Below, piece by piece: positions 53,435 to 62,547 of a stretch of 64,000 bases of DNA. The DNA comes from Paludibacteraceae bacterium (GTDB lineage: Bacteria; Bacteroidota; Bacteroidia; Bacteroidales; Paludibacteraceae): NCBI GenBank assembly GCA_017461505.1, contig JAFTXV010000007.1, forward strand, positions 248,001 through 312,000, read 5' to 3'. Under the pieces are notes generated by a model. The model worked only from the letters and a program-made list of their open reading frames with translations, was not told the DNA's origin and ran no database searches. Each line of letters begins with the position of its first letter. Position 1 is the first letter of the stretch. The position numbers and the translations under genes were made by a program.

Positions 53435-54433
53435 TTACACCAATTGCTTTCCTATTGCCTTTGCCACAGGTTGGAGAGACTGGTACATTGCTGCAAACTC
53501 CTGATGGTCAAGCTGCTGCGGCGCATCACTTTGCGCTTGTTTAGGATTAGGATGTGTCTCAATGAGCAAACCATCTACCCCCATAGCTGTACATGCACGA
53601 GCCAAATCTGCAATACCATATGCATAGCCCATCGCATGACTTGGATCCACAATAATCGGGAGAGTACAATGCTCTTTCAGCCATGCAACACCACACAAAT
53701 CAAGGGTAAAACGGGTATTTGTTTCAAACGAACGAATACCACGCTCGCATAGAATCACCTGCTCATTACCGCAACTCATAATAAAATCGGCACAATTGAC
53801 CAATTCTTGCAATGTCGAACCAAAACCGCGTTTCAGAATCACAGGTTTACCTGATTGTCCCGCTGCAGTCAACAGACCATGGTCGTACATGGATTTAGCT
53901 CCAACTTGCACAATATCAGCATATTCTACCACCTTATCCGCATGCGTGGCATCACGCATCTCAGTAGCTATAAGCAATCCGTACTTCTCGCGCATCTCTG
54001 CTAACAACTTCAGTCCATCCTCTCCTAATCCACGGAAAGTATAGGGCGAAGTACGGGGTTTATAACATCCTGCACGCAATACGCGAATCCCTTGCTGTTT
54101 GAGCATTTGGCAGGATTGCTCTATCTGCTCACGGCTTTCTACTGCACATGGACCAGCTATCATCAGTTGATTCTTACCATCGCCACCTATATAAGTGTCT
54201 CCAATCGTAACACGATGTGTATTAGGCATATATTGGCGAGATGACAGTTGCATGTCCGTGTCAAAGTTCCAATATTGCAAAGCTACATCCTTGAGCAAAT
54301 CAGGGAGTTGTTTCATTGCATGGTTTGTGACCAGTACAAAATGATCTGCCTTCTCAATACATAATGCTCCTACCTGTTGAGCATACTCTTGTACTTGCGC
54401 GCGTGCTATATTTTTAGGTAAATGAATAATCAT
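53435..54433 (-). CDS. aroF: 3-deoxy-7-phosphoheptulonate synthase (type I-beta)
   Basis: This 332-residue enzyme joins PEP and erythrose 4-phosphate in the first step of aromatic amino acid synthesis. A ferredoxin-like regulatory domain (about 1-65) precedes the barrel, with MIAGPCAVESREQIE, AGCYKPRTSPYTFRGLG, VGAKSMYDHGLL and IVDPSHAMGY. The N-terminal domain suggests feedback control by an aromatic product. I start it at the ATG at 54433, one base after the kdsD stop. It has the same chemistry as its neighbour KdsA. Confidence 0.95.
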   Translation of the reverse strand: MIIHLPKNIARAQVQEYAQQVGALCIEKADHFVLVTNHAMKQLPDLLKDVALQYWNFDTDMQLSSRQYMPNTHRVTIGDTYIGGDGKNQLMIAGPCAVESREQIEQSCQMLKQQGIRVLRAGCYKPRTSPYTFRGLGEDGLKLLAEMREKYGLLIATEMRDATHADKVVEYADIVQVGAKSMYDHGLLTAAGQSGKPVILKRGFGSTLQELVNCADFIMSCGNEQVILCERGIRSFETNTRFTLDLCGVAWLKEHCTLPIIVDPSHAMGYAYGIADLARACTAMGVDGLLIETHPNPKQAQSDAPQQLDHQEFAAMYQSLQPVAKAIGKQLV

Positions 54434-54434
54434 G

Positions 54435-55385
54435 TTATGACTGAAAATCAATAATATGGTGAATCGAAATAATACCGATGATTTCGGTCGTTTCTTCAGT
54501 TTCGGTTACTGCCAATGTGGTGATATTATATTTGTCCATAATAGCCAAAGCATCACTTAACAACGCATCCTTTGTAATATACTTATAAGACGGCGTCATT
54601 ATATCAGCTGCCGTAATTTGTACATCGTTGTATTTGAGAATCGCACGGCGCACATCACCATCTGTGATAATACCCACACAACGGCTTGGGTCATATACCA
54701 TGGTCATACCCAGATGCTTGTCTGTTATTTCGCGAACAATGTCACAGAAGATCGTAGTAGTTCTCACACGAGGAACATCTGTTGTCATCACATTCTTGAC
54801 GCGACCGAGCAACTTACGTCCCAATGCTCCACCGGGGTGATACAATGCAAAGTCTTCGGCCTTAAATTGACGCATCTCCATCAAGCAAACCATCAACGCA
54901 TCTCCCATCAGCAGAGTAGCAGTAGTAGAAGTGGTAGGAGCTATACCTAATGGACAAGCCTCCTCATCCACATGGATAGACAATGCATAATCCGCACGCT
55001 GCGCGAGTGGAGAATCTAAATTGCCTGTCATAGCTACTATGGTACAACCTAATCGGTGCAGAGGATCAACTATATTTAGTATCTCGTTTGTTGACCCACT
55101 ATTGCTCACCAACACGGCTACATCTTTGCCATTAATCATGCCCAAATCGCCATGTACAGCCTCCGCTGCATTCACAAAGATAGAGGGAGTACCAGTTGAA
55201 GCAAACGAGGCTGCCATCTTATGGGCAATGATACCTGTTTTGCCAATACCCATCATCACTACCTTACCTTGGCAGTGATACAGTACTTCCACTACTTGGT
55301 CAAAAGTTGTATCAATACTATCTCGGAGTTTCTCTAACTCACGAATCTCTTCATCGAATATCTCTTTTGCTCTTTTCGCGTACAT
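54435..55385 (-). CDS. kdsD: Arabinose-5-phosphate isomerase
   Basis: This 316-residue enzyme turns ribulose 5-phosphate into arabinose 5-phosphate for Kdo synthesis. A SIS domain (about 30-170; MGIGKTGIIAHKMAASFAST, LVSNSGSTNEIL) is followed by two CBS domains (about 205-316). Full length. It lies 6 bases after kdsA and 1 base before aroF, a clear functional pair with kdsA for lipopolysaccharide core. Confidence 0.96.
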   Translation of the reverse strand: MYAKRAKEIFDEEIRELEKLRDSIDTTFDQVVEVLYHCQGKVVMMGIGKTGIIAHKMAASFASTGTPSIFVNAAEAVHGDLGMINGKDVAVLVSNSGSTNEILNIVDPLHRLGCTIVAMTGNLDSPLAQRADYALSIHVDEEACPLGIAPTTSTTATLLMGDALMVCLMEMRQFKAEDFALYHPGGALGRKLLGRVKNVMTTDVPRVRTTTIFCDIVREITDKHLGMTMVYDPSRCVGIITDGDVRRAILKYNDVQITAADIMTPSYKYITKDALLSDALAIMDKYNITTLAVTETEETTEIIGIISIHHIIDFQS

Positions 55386-55391
55386 AGGGTA

Positions 55392-56180
55392 TTATGAATG
55401 AATAAGTTGATCTATTTCTATAGTTTGTTTGAGTATTTTTTCTACCTCGCTTAGTCGCACTTGGTTGGCAGCATCTGAGATGGCTTTTTCTGGATCGGGA
55501 TGTACCTCTAAAAATAATCCATCTATACCCACTGCCACTGCTGCGCGTATCAAATGAGGCACCATTTCTCGATTTCCTCCTGTCACACCCGCTTGGCTAC
55601 TAGGTTGTTGAACTGAATGCGTAGCATCAAATACCACTGGATAACCATACTCACGCATTTTCACCAAAGATGTCATATCCACCACGAGATTGCCATAACC
55701 AAAACTCGAACCGCGTTCCGTTAGCCAGATTCCCACCTTCTCGCCTTCTAGCCCTTGCGCCCTATTAGCCTCAATCTTAGCTATTGCTCCACGCATATCC
55801 CATGGTGCCATAAACTGTCCTTTCTTCACATTCACCACTTTACCTGTCTTAGCCGCAGCTACCAATAAATCAGTTTGGCGAGAAAGGAATGCTGGAATCT
55901 GCAGTACATCTGCTACCTCAGCCACTGGCGCACATTGCCATGACTCGTGTACATCCGTCAAAATGGGCAAACCGAAAGTAGATTTCACTTCTTGCAAAAT
56001 CTCCAACCCTTTCTCCATACCCACACCGCGTTCTGACATACTCGTTCGGTTGGCTTTATCATACGAAGATTTGAAATATAGTGTGATACCCAGCCGCTCG
56101 CACACCTGCTTCAGCGTTTCCGCCGTGTGCATCACCATATCACGACTCTCTATAGCACAAGGTCCTGCAATGAGAAACAT
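55392..56180 (-). CDS. kdsA: 3-deoxy-8-phosphooctulonate synthase
   Basis: KdsA (262 residues) joins PEP and arabinose 5-phosphate to make Kdo 8-phosphate for lipopolysaccharide. FLIAGPCAIESRDMV, FKSSYDKANRTSM, LTDVHESWQ, ERGSSFGYGNLVVDM, DATHSVQ and EVHPDPEKAISD are typical. The loop before ERGSSFGY (KIEANRAQGLEGEKVGIWLT) is longer than I recall for relatives and coincides with an 8-bp array. It is followed by kdsD. Confidence 0.97.
   Translation of the reverse strand: MFLIAGPCAIESRDMVMHTAETLKQVCERLGITLYFKSSYDKANRTSMSERGVGMEKGLEILQEVKSTFGLPILTDVHESWQCAPVAEVADVLQIPAFLSRQTDLLVAAAKTGKVVNVKKGQFMAPWDMRGAIAKIEANRAQGLEGEKVGIWLTERGSSFGYGNLVVDMTSLVKMREYGYPVVFDATHSVQQPSSQAGVTGGNREMVPHLIRAAVAVGIDGLFLEVHPDPEKAISDAANQVRLSEVEKILKQTIEIDQLIHS
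55743..55775. repeat. 8-bp repeats inside kdsA
   Basis: GCCTTCTA, GCCCTTGC, GCCCTATTA, GCCTCAA with GCC at 55743, 55751, 55759 and 55768 (steps 8, 8, 9). The units resemble the 8-bp arrays in ileS and the GH20 gene. Confidence 0.6.
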
Positions 56181-56196
56181 AGTTATTCACAATTAT

Positions 56197-56224
56197 GGAT
56201 TCCGGTCTCCGGATTCCTGATTAA
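56197..56224. repeat. 7-bp GGATTCC repeats between kdsA and the GH16-like gene
   Basis: GGATTCC, GGTCTCC, GGATTCC, TGATTAA at 56197, 56204, 56211 and 56218. They fill the spacer and reach into the stop codon of the GH16-like gene. Similar GGATTC units occur in ileS at 7315. Confidence 0.75.
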
Positions 56225-57300
56225 TTTTGATAAATGCGTATCCAATCAATCTCCATCTTGCCAGTACCCTTCACATTCTCAGGTAAATAGCTACGTATCA
56301 GTAGATGCAATGCTTCACCGGCTAATGGATTCTTGCTGCGTGATACTTCCACATCGTTAACATAGTTTACTACCTCTTTCTCGCTCCAAACCAGCGTATA
56401 GATAGCTTCTTTCAATTGTTTGTCTGCTGGCAAAATGTGCAACGACTTCTTTGCAGATGCACTTGTCAAGCAAAGCACGTGCTTCGCTTTGCCAGCAATT
56501 CGCACTTTCGCTTGCAATACGCCCACTTTAGGAGCAATCGCTTGTATAGTATGCCATACATCACTAGTGTACGCAAATGGATACATCACCATACCTTTGG
56601 TAGGATGCCAAGCTGCTGCTGTCACTTTCTCTTTCTTAGTGGTAATGGTCAATGAGCTACCTGCTACATTAGTATTCTTACCTTGCATATATGCCTGCAA
56701 TTCACCTACATGCGAGTGATCCTTTTTCAACTCCTTGCTCGGATAGAGGAAGCCTGTTTGCCATGTGTCAGACAGTTTAGAGCCCTCAAACTCATCTGAC
56801 CAAACAGCCTTGTAACTCTCTAGTTCGGCAACCTCTTTCTCTGTGTGCGAAAAGAAGAACACAATATCAGAATGTTTCACCAACTCATTATAGCGCTTCT
56901 CTTGTTGGCTCTCTTGGGTAGTAAACCAACGCTTTTTATTCTTCCAAAACGCGTTAGCTTGTTGAAATTCTGGCGCTTGAATCTTCTCGCTTAATGCCAA
57001 GTATTCAGCCACTTCTGCCTTTTCCTTCCAAGCTTCTTTCTTGAGCAGGTTGTATAGTATCACCGATACATTCCACTTAAGGTTTTTGTATGCAACCATT
57101 GTCTTACCCTCTTGTGTATCAGCATATTGAGTAGTAGTGAGCTCTTTTTTCTTTGCTTGAAAATCAGCTGATTCTACTACTTGCTTAAGTGTGTTGTACT
57201 CAGCGAGAATATCGCTTTTTTCCACTTGGCGATAACGAGCAATTATCTCACCTTGCTCTTTCAGCCATTGTTCAAATGCTTTGGTATTCATCATTTTCAT
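56221..57300 (-). CDS. GH16-fold protein without catalytic motif or signal peptide
   Basis: This 359-residue protein has an N-terminal alpha-helical, Lys/Glu-rich region (about 1-160) and a C-terminal beta-jelly-roll that opens with VWSDEFEGSKLSDTWQTGFL, as GH16 glucanases do. The GH16 catalytic ExDxxE motif is not found; the matching strand reads KHVLCLTSASAKK. There is no signal peptide. So it is probably a non-catalytic, cytoplasmic relative; the ligand is unknown. It lies between the LOG-family gene and kdsA in the gyrB operon. Confidence 0.78.
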   Translation of the reverse strand: MKMMNTKAFEQWLKEQGEIIARYRQVEKSDILAEYNTLKQVVESADFQAKKKELTTTQYADTQEGKTMVAYKNLKWNVSVILYNLLKKEAWKEKAEVAEYLALSEKIQAPEFQQANAFWKNKKRWFTTQESQQEKRYNELVKHSDIVFFFSHTEKEVAELESYKAVWSDEFEGSKLSDTWQTGFLYPSKELKKDHSHVGELQAYMQGKNTNVAGSSLTITTKKEKVTAAAWHPTKGMVMYPFAYTSDVWHTIQAIAPKVGVLQAKVRIAGKAKHVLCLTSASAKKSLHILPADKQLKEAIYTLVWSEKEVVNYVNDVEVSRSKNPLAGEALHLLIRSYLPENVKGTGKMEIDWIRIYQN

Positions 57301-57306
57301 GTCTAT

Positions 57307-57334
57307 AAACTCTAAACTTTAAACTCTAAACAAG
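57307..57334. repeat. 7-bp AAACTCT array in an operon spacer
   Basis: AAACTCT, AAACTTT, AAACTCT, AAACAAG with AAAC at 57307, 57314, 57321 and 57328. It fills the spacer between the LOG-family and GH16-like genes and runs into the LOG stop codon. Confidence 0.85.
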
Positions 57335-57865
57335 ACGCTGCAAAGCGTCTAACAATTCATCCATTGTATCCACAAATCGTGGTGCATATTGCTCCTCTTG
57401 AGGTAGGAAAGACAATTTGCGCATATGCGCTACTTGTAGTTTCAAACCTTCATAAAAGCCTTGATAATTCAGTATGAAGCAGGGTTTTCGATGTTCATCC
57501 ACCGTACCACTAGCCACTACATCCATCATCTCATCTAGTGTGCCGTAACTGCCTGGCAAACACACAAAGCAGTCTGCTAACTCCTTCATTTTCTGTTTGC
57601 GCTCGCACATATTATTCACCACATAGAGCGTGTCGCAGTTATCTGCCATGCGCTTGGCCTGAATGATACGCTGCGGAATTACACCTTCCACGATGCCCCC
57701 TGCAGCCTTCGCAGCATTACTCACACGCGTCATCAGTCCGCCTGTAGCGCCGCCATACACCAAAGTATGACCCGACTCAGCAATCCATGTGCCCAACGTA
57801 TCCCCCAAGGATAAATACTCCTCGGGGATACGATCTTTTGCGCTACAATAAACGGCTACTTTCAT
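57326..57865 (-). CDS. LOG-family Rossmann-fold nucleotide hydrolase
   Basis: This 179-residue protein is of the TIGR00730 (LOG) family, which removes the base from nucleoside 5'-monophosphates, including cytokinin ribotides in plants and some bacteria. The motif LPGSYGTLDEMMDV (about 103-116) is the family's PGGxGTxxE with one Gly replaced by Ser, and GGATGGLMTRVSNA is the N-terminal nucleotide loop. The physiological substrate is not known. It lies in the gyrB operon. Confidence 0.92.
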   Translation of the reverse strand: MKVAVYCSAKDRIPEEYLSLGDTLGTWIAESGHTLVYGGATGGLMTRVSNAAKAAGGIVEGVIPQRIIQAKRMADNCDTLYVVNNMCERKQKMKELADCFVCLPGSYGTLDEMMDVVASGTVDEHRKPCFILNYQGFYEGLKLQVAHMRKLSFLPQEEQYAPRFVDTMDELLDALQRLV

Positions 57866-57867
57866 CT

Positions 57868-57895
57868 CTAAACACTAAACTCTAAACACTAAACT
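57868..57895. repeat. 7-bp CTAAACA array between gyrB and the LOG gene
   Basis: CTAAACA, CTAAACT, CTAAACA, CTAAACT at 57868, 57875, 57882 and 57889: perfect 7-base steps filling the 33-base spacer. On the transcribed (minus) strand it reads AGTTTAG/TGTTTAG. Confidence 0.9.
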
Positions 57896-57898
57896 ATA

Positions 57899-59905
<2,007 letters not shown>

Positions 59906-59980
59906 TTATTTTCTTTTTTAAATTCCTTTGAACTTATACTACATAATTAAGGTTCGCGCGCACGCGCACGAAATTCTGTG

Positions 59981-60011
59981 CAAAGATACGATTTTTTTCG
60001 CACATACACAA
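59981..60011 (-). promoter_or_regulatory. Promoter of gyrB operon
   Basis: On the minus strand TTGTG is followed by TATCTTTG at 59988-59981. The leader is about 85 bases. Confidence 0.82.
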
Positions 60012-60144
60012 CACCCTCTTGCCTTTTTATAGAGAAAAGCTCTCAAATCGAAAATAAACACCATTTCCCGCCAAAACCAAAATTCACAACACCAGTCCAA
60101 AATCCCCCAAGCGCTTAAAACGCATATTTTTGCTGTTTGTTCTC

Positions 60145-60192
60145 TCCTTATCCTCTTATCGCTTTATCTCCTCATCTTTTCATCTACTTATC
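60145..60192. repeat. Six 8-bp repeats ending in ATC
   Basis: TCCTTATC, CTCTTATC, GCTTTATC, TCCTCATC, TTTTCATC, TACTTATC; ATC at 60150, 60158, 60166, 60174, 60182 and 60190. The unit resembles the 8-bp CGCCTTAT family in ileS and the GH20 gene. It lies 28 bases before the 11-bp array in the 588-base gap 59891-60478, which otherwise holds the gyrB promoter, AT-rich sequence and the hsp20 terminator. Confidence 0.82.
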
Positions 60193-60220
60193 TCATTTCT
60201 CTCACTTCTCTCGCCCTTAC

Positions 60221-60297
60221 TAATTACTTACCTATTACGTACCATTTACGTAGGATATACGTAAGATATACGTAGGATATACGTAGGATAAACGTAA
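60221..60297. repeat. 11-bp ACGT array, copy 2
   Basis: ACGT at 60237, 60248, 60259, 60270, 60281 and 60292, exactly every 11 bases, with a seventh diverged unit TAATTACTTAC in front. Units include GATATACGTAG and GATAAACGTAA, as in copy 1, and the 3' flank TTCACCGAA matches the TTTACCGAA of copy 1. No gene follows on the plus strand here. Confidence 0.9.
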
Positions 60298-60363
60298 TAT
60301 TCAGCCACCTTCACCGAAGGATCTTCGTGAATTCATTACAAGTTTGTCGTAAAATTAGATGAT

Positions 60364-60391
60364 AAAAAGAAGGATGCCCTTACGGACATCC
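60364..60391 (-). terminator. Terminator of hsp20
   Basis: On the minus strand GGATGTCC, loop, GGGCATCC, then TTCTTTTT: a stem of about 8 bp with one mismatch. Confidence 0.85.
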
Positions 60392-60478
60392 CTCCCCATT
60401 AAAAACATTCTAAAAACAATAAAAACAAATCCTTTGTTATGATGAAATTTTATGTGCAGGATTCACGCACATGAATAC

Positions 60479-60919
60479 TTATTGTATCTCAATCACTCTA
60501 GTTGGTTCTTTAGCGGGAACATTCTCCAACTTAGGAAGAACAACGTGAAGAACTCCGCTACACACCTTTGCAGTAATCGCCTCACGGTCAACGTTTTCGG
60601 GCAGTAATAATGCCTGCTCAAAGCGCGTATAGTTGAATTCGCGCCGAAGAAACTTGGACGACTTGTCCTCATCCTTCTTCTCATTTTTCTTCTCCACAGA
60701 GACCACCAATTGATCCTTGTCATTCACATGCACTTTAAAGTCTTCCTTCGTCATGCCGGGCACAGCCATCTCGATTTCAAACGCTTTGTCTGACTCTTTT
60801 ACATTGATAGCGGGAGCAGCGGACATTGCTGCACGCATGGGGAACCACTCATCGTTAAAGAAATCGTTGAAGATACTTGGCAACCAATTCTGATTTTGCC
60901 TTTTAATTGTAGGTAACAT
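60479..60919 (-). CDS. Small heat-shock protein (Hsp20 family)
   Basis: This 146-residue chaperone holds unfolding proteins. The alpha-crystallin domain (about 36-140) shows AINVKESDKAFEIEMAVPGM, KEDFKVHVNDKDQLVVSVEK and SGVLHVVLPKLE, with a C-terminal RVIEIQ of the I-x-I type. It stands alone with its own promoter and terminator. No CIRCE or other known heat-shock operator is seen in front of it. Confidence 0.95.
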   Translation of the reverse strand: MLPTIKRQNQNWLPSIFNDFFNDEWFPMRAAMSAAPAINVKESDKAFEIEMAVPGMTKEDFKVHVNDKDQLVVSVEKKNEKKDEDKSSKFLRREFNYTRFEQALLLPENVDREAITAKVCSGVLHVVLPKLENVPAKEPTRVIEIQ

Positions 60920-60997
60920 AATAATAAATTTTATAGTTAGGTTTTAGGTTTATGGCAACATCCTCTTACTAGGCTGCCCGCCATTTTGCCTTTCGTA

Positions 60998-61025
60998 CAA
61001 ATATATTGTCAAATAACGTGCCAAA
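60998..61025 (-). promoter_or_regulatory. Promoter of hsp20
   Basis: On the minus strand TTTGG at 61025-61021 and TATATTTG at 61005-60998. Leader about 75 bases. The rest of the gap 60920-61295 is AT-rich and holds only this promoter and the terminator at 61208-61244. Confidence 0.75.
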
Positions 61026-61207
61026 CCTATCTTAATGGCAGTTTTTTTTATAAATTATAACTTTCTTATGTTTATACAATTCTTTTGTTCTTTGTAAAAA
61101 CTGATTTATATACTAGTTGCATTCATTGTCATTAATTGTCAATTAAATTAATCCTAATTGTTGTATATAAAATAGTAAAATCAGTGTTAATAGATAGAGT
61201 AGTTCCA

Positions 61208-61244
61208 TAAAAAATAAAATCGCATGTTAGCATGCGATTTTATT
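61208..61244 (-). terminator. Terminator of the Big_2 lipoprotein gene
   Basis: AATAAAATCGCATG, loop of 4, CATGCGATTTTATT: a perfect 14-bp stem followed on the minus strand by a T-run. Confidence 0.9.
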
Positions 61245-61295
61245 AGGAAGGTTCAGTGTCAATATTTAGATAATGAACTGTTCTATATGGTCTTA

Positions 61296-62477
61296 TCAAT
61301 AACAAGCTGTGCGAATGAAAGGACGTCTTTCAAACTTCTTTAATTCTACGCAATTATCTAATTTCTCTACATATGGCACCAAACGCGCTGGCATACTCTC
61401 TGTAGCTGCTTTATATTCATATTTGAATGTAAATGGCTCTGTTGTCCAACCGCCTTTATAACCCGCTGCTACTAATGTATACACAGCTCCATCCTCAGGA
61501 TTTTTAGCAGTCATTGTAGAGGCACCAGTCTTAATGAGTGCTTCGATACCACCATAACTTGCATATTGTGTGTCGTAATAATATTCTAAGTAATCTAAGA
61601 ACTCTTGCGCAGTTCCAAATTCTTCTTCCAAATCAATTGCACCATTAAAAATATATGGATCATCATTAGATGGAGTTGCGCTAAACCACAATTTGGTTTC
61701 TGTAGTGGTGCCAGAGGTAGTAACACTAGTAGAATCATATTTGATTTCGATAGTCATATCTGACATCTCTACCTCAGCTGTTTTGAAGGACATGCGTGCT
61801 AGTTTTGGACTTGCAACGTTATATTCAGTATCTATACCAAAAGCAAACATCTCATATGTTGTGTTGGCAGTCAATCCTGATGCAATCAGATTTTTCGTAC
61901 CAGATTGTAGAAAATCAGTTAATTTTGCTCCATAAGCAGCGTATTGTTCTGCTATTTGTAATAGATTCTTGAATAATGCATCAATGATAGCTTCATCTGA
62001 CATACCACTTACTTCGTCAGCTGGAGCATAACCGCAATAATAGTATCCGTTTTCATTTGATGGTGTAACAGTTACCGTACACTTTTTTTGCTCTACAGAG
62101 TAAAGTTCAAGTTCAAGTGTCACAGGATTGTTTATAACTGTTACTTTTGTAGCAGCTGTCAATGAACCTGCTTGAACAGAGACATTACATTCACCATCAG
62201 AAATTGCTGTTACAATACCTTGTTGATCCACGGTAGCTACATTTGAGTTGTCACTAGACCAGACAAGTGGTTCATTGGCATCTTCAGGAGTTACAGTAAC
62301 TTTGATCTGGTATGTAGAATCCACAAAGAGTGTAATCTTTTTATCTGTTTTAATAGTTTGAACCTGAATTGTATCTACTTGGTTATCATCTGGAGGAGTT
62401 GGATTATTACCATCACATGATGACAAGGTTGCCATGAAAAGTACCGCAACCGAGATTATACCTAAAAATTTTTTCAT
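61296..62477 (-). CDS. Lipoprotein with bacterial Ig-like (Big_2) domain
   Basis: This 393-residue protein has a lipobox (LFMATLSSC, Cys21), an acidic linker, and a Big_2 domain (about 45-115; VTPEDANEPLVWSSDNSNVA, GIVTAISDGECNVSV). The rest (about 118-390) is beta-rich with fibronectin-like steps (LTANTTYEMFAFGID). It is probably exposed on the cell surface; the ligand is unknown. The tail FERRPFIRTACY ends in a basic Cys-containing stretch. Confidence 0.85.
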   Translation of the reverse strand: MKKFLGIISVAVLFMATLSSCDGNNPTPPDDNQVDTIQVQTIKTDKKITLFVDSTYQIKVTVTPEDANEPLVWSSDNSNVATVDQQGIVTAISDGECNVSVQAGSLTAATKVTVINNPVTLELELYSVEQKKCTVTVTPSNENGYYYCGYAPADEVSGMSDEAIIDALFKNLLQIAEQYAAYGAKLTDFLQSGTKNLIASGLTANTTYEMFAFGIDTEYNVASPKLARMSFKTAEVEMSDMTIEIKYDSTSVTTSGTTTETKLWFSATPSNDDPYIFNGAIDLEEEFGTAQEFLDYLEYYYDTQYASYGGIEALIKTGASTMTAKNPEDGAVYTLVAAGYKGGWTTEPFTFKYEYKAATESMPARLVPYVEKLDNCVELKKFERRPFIRTACY

Positions 62478-62506
62478 AATCTTTATTTTCTAAGCATTAA
62501 TAATTA

Positions 62507-62539
62507 TATATGGTTTGTGCACGATGCACAAACCATATA
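62507..62539. other. 15-bp perfect hairpin between secDF and the Big_2 gene
   Basis: TATATGGTTTGTGCA, loop CGA, TGCACAAACCATATA. No T-run follows on the minus strand, so it is either a terminator of secDF without U-tract or a processing site. No clear promoter is seen for the Big_2 gene, which may be read through from secDF. Confidence 0.8.
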
Positions 62540-62547
62540 ATCGTTGT

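Noticed and set aside
62507-62539. Standard rho-independent terminator after secDF
   Set aside because: The stem is perfect but no T-run follows on the minus strand, so I list it as an unexplained hairpin.
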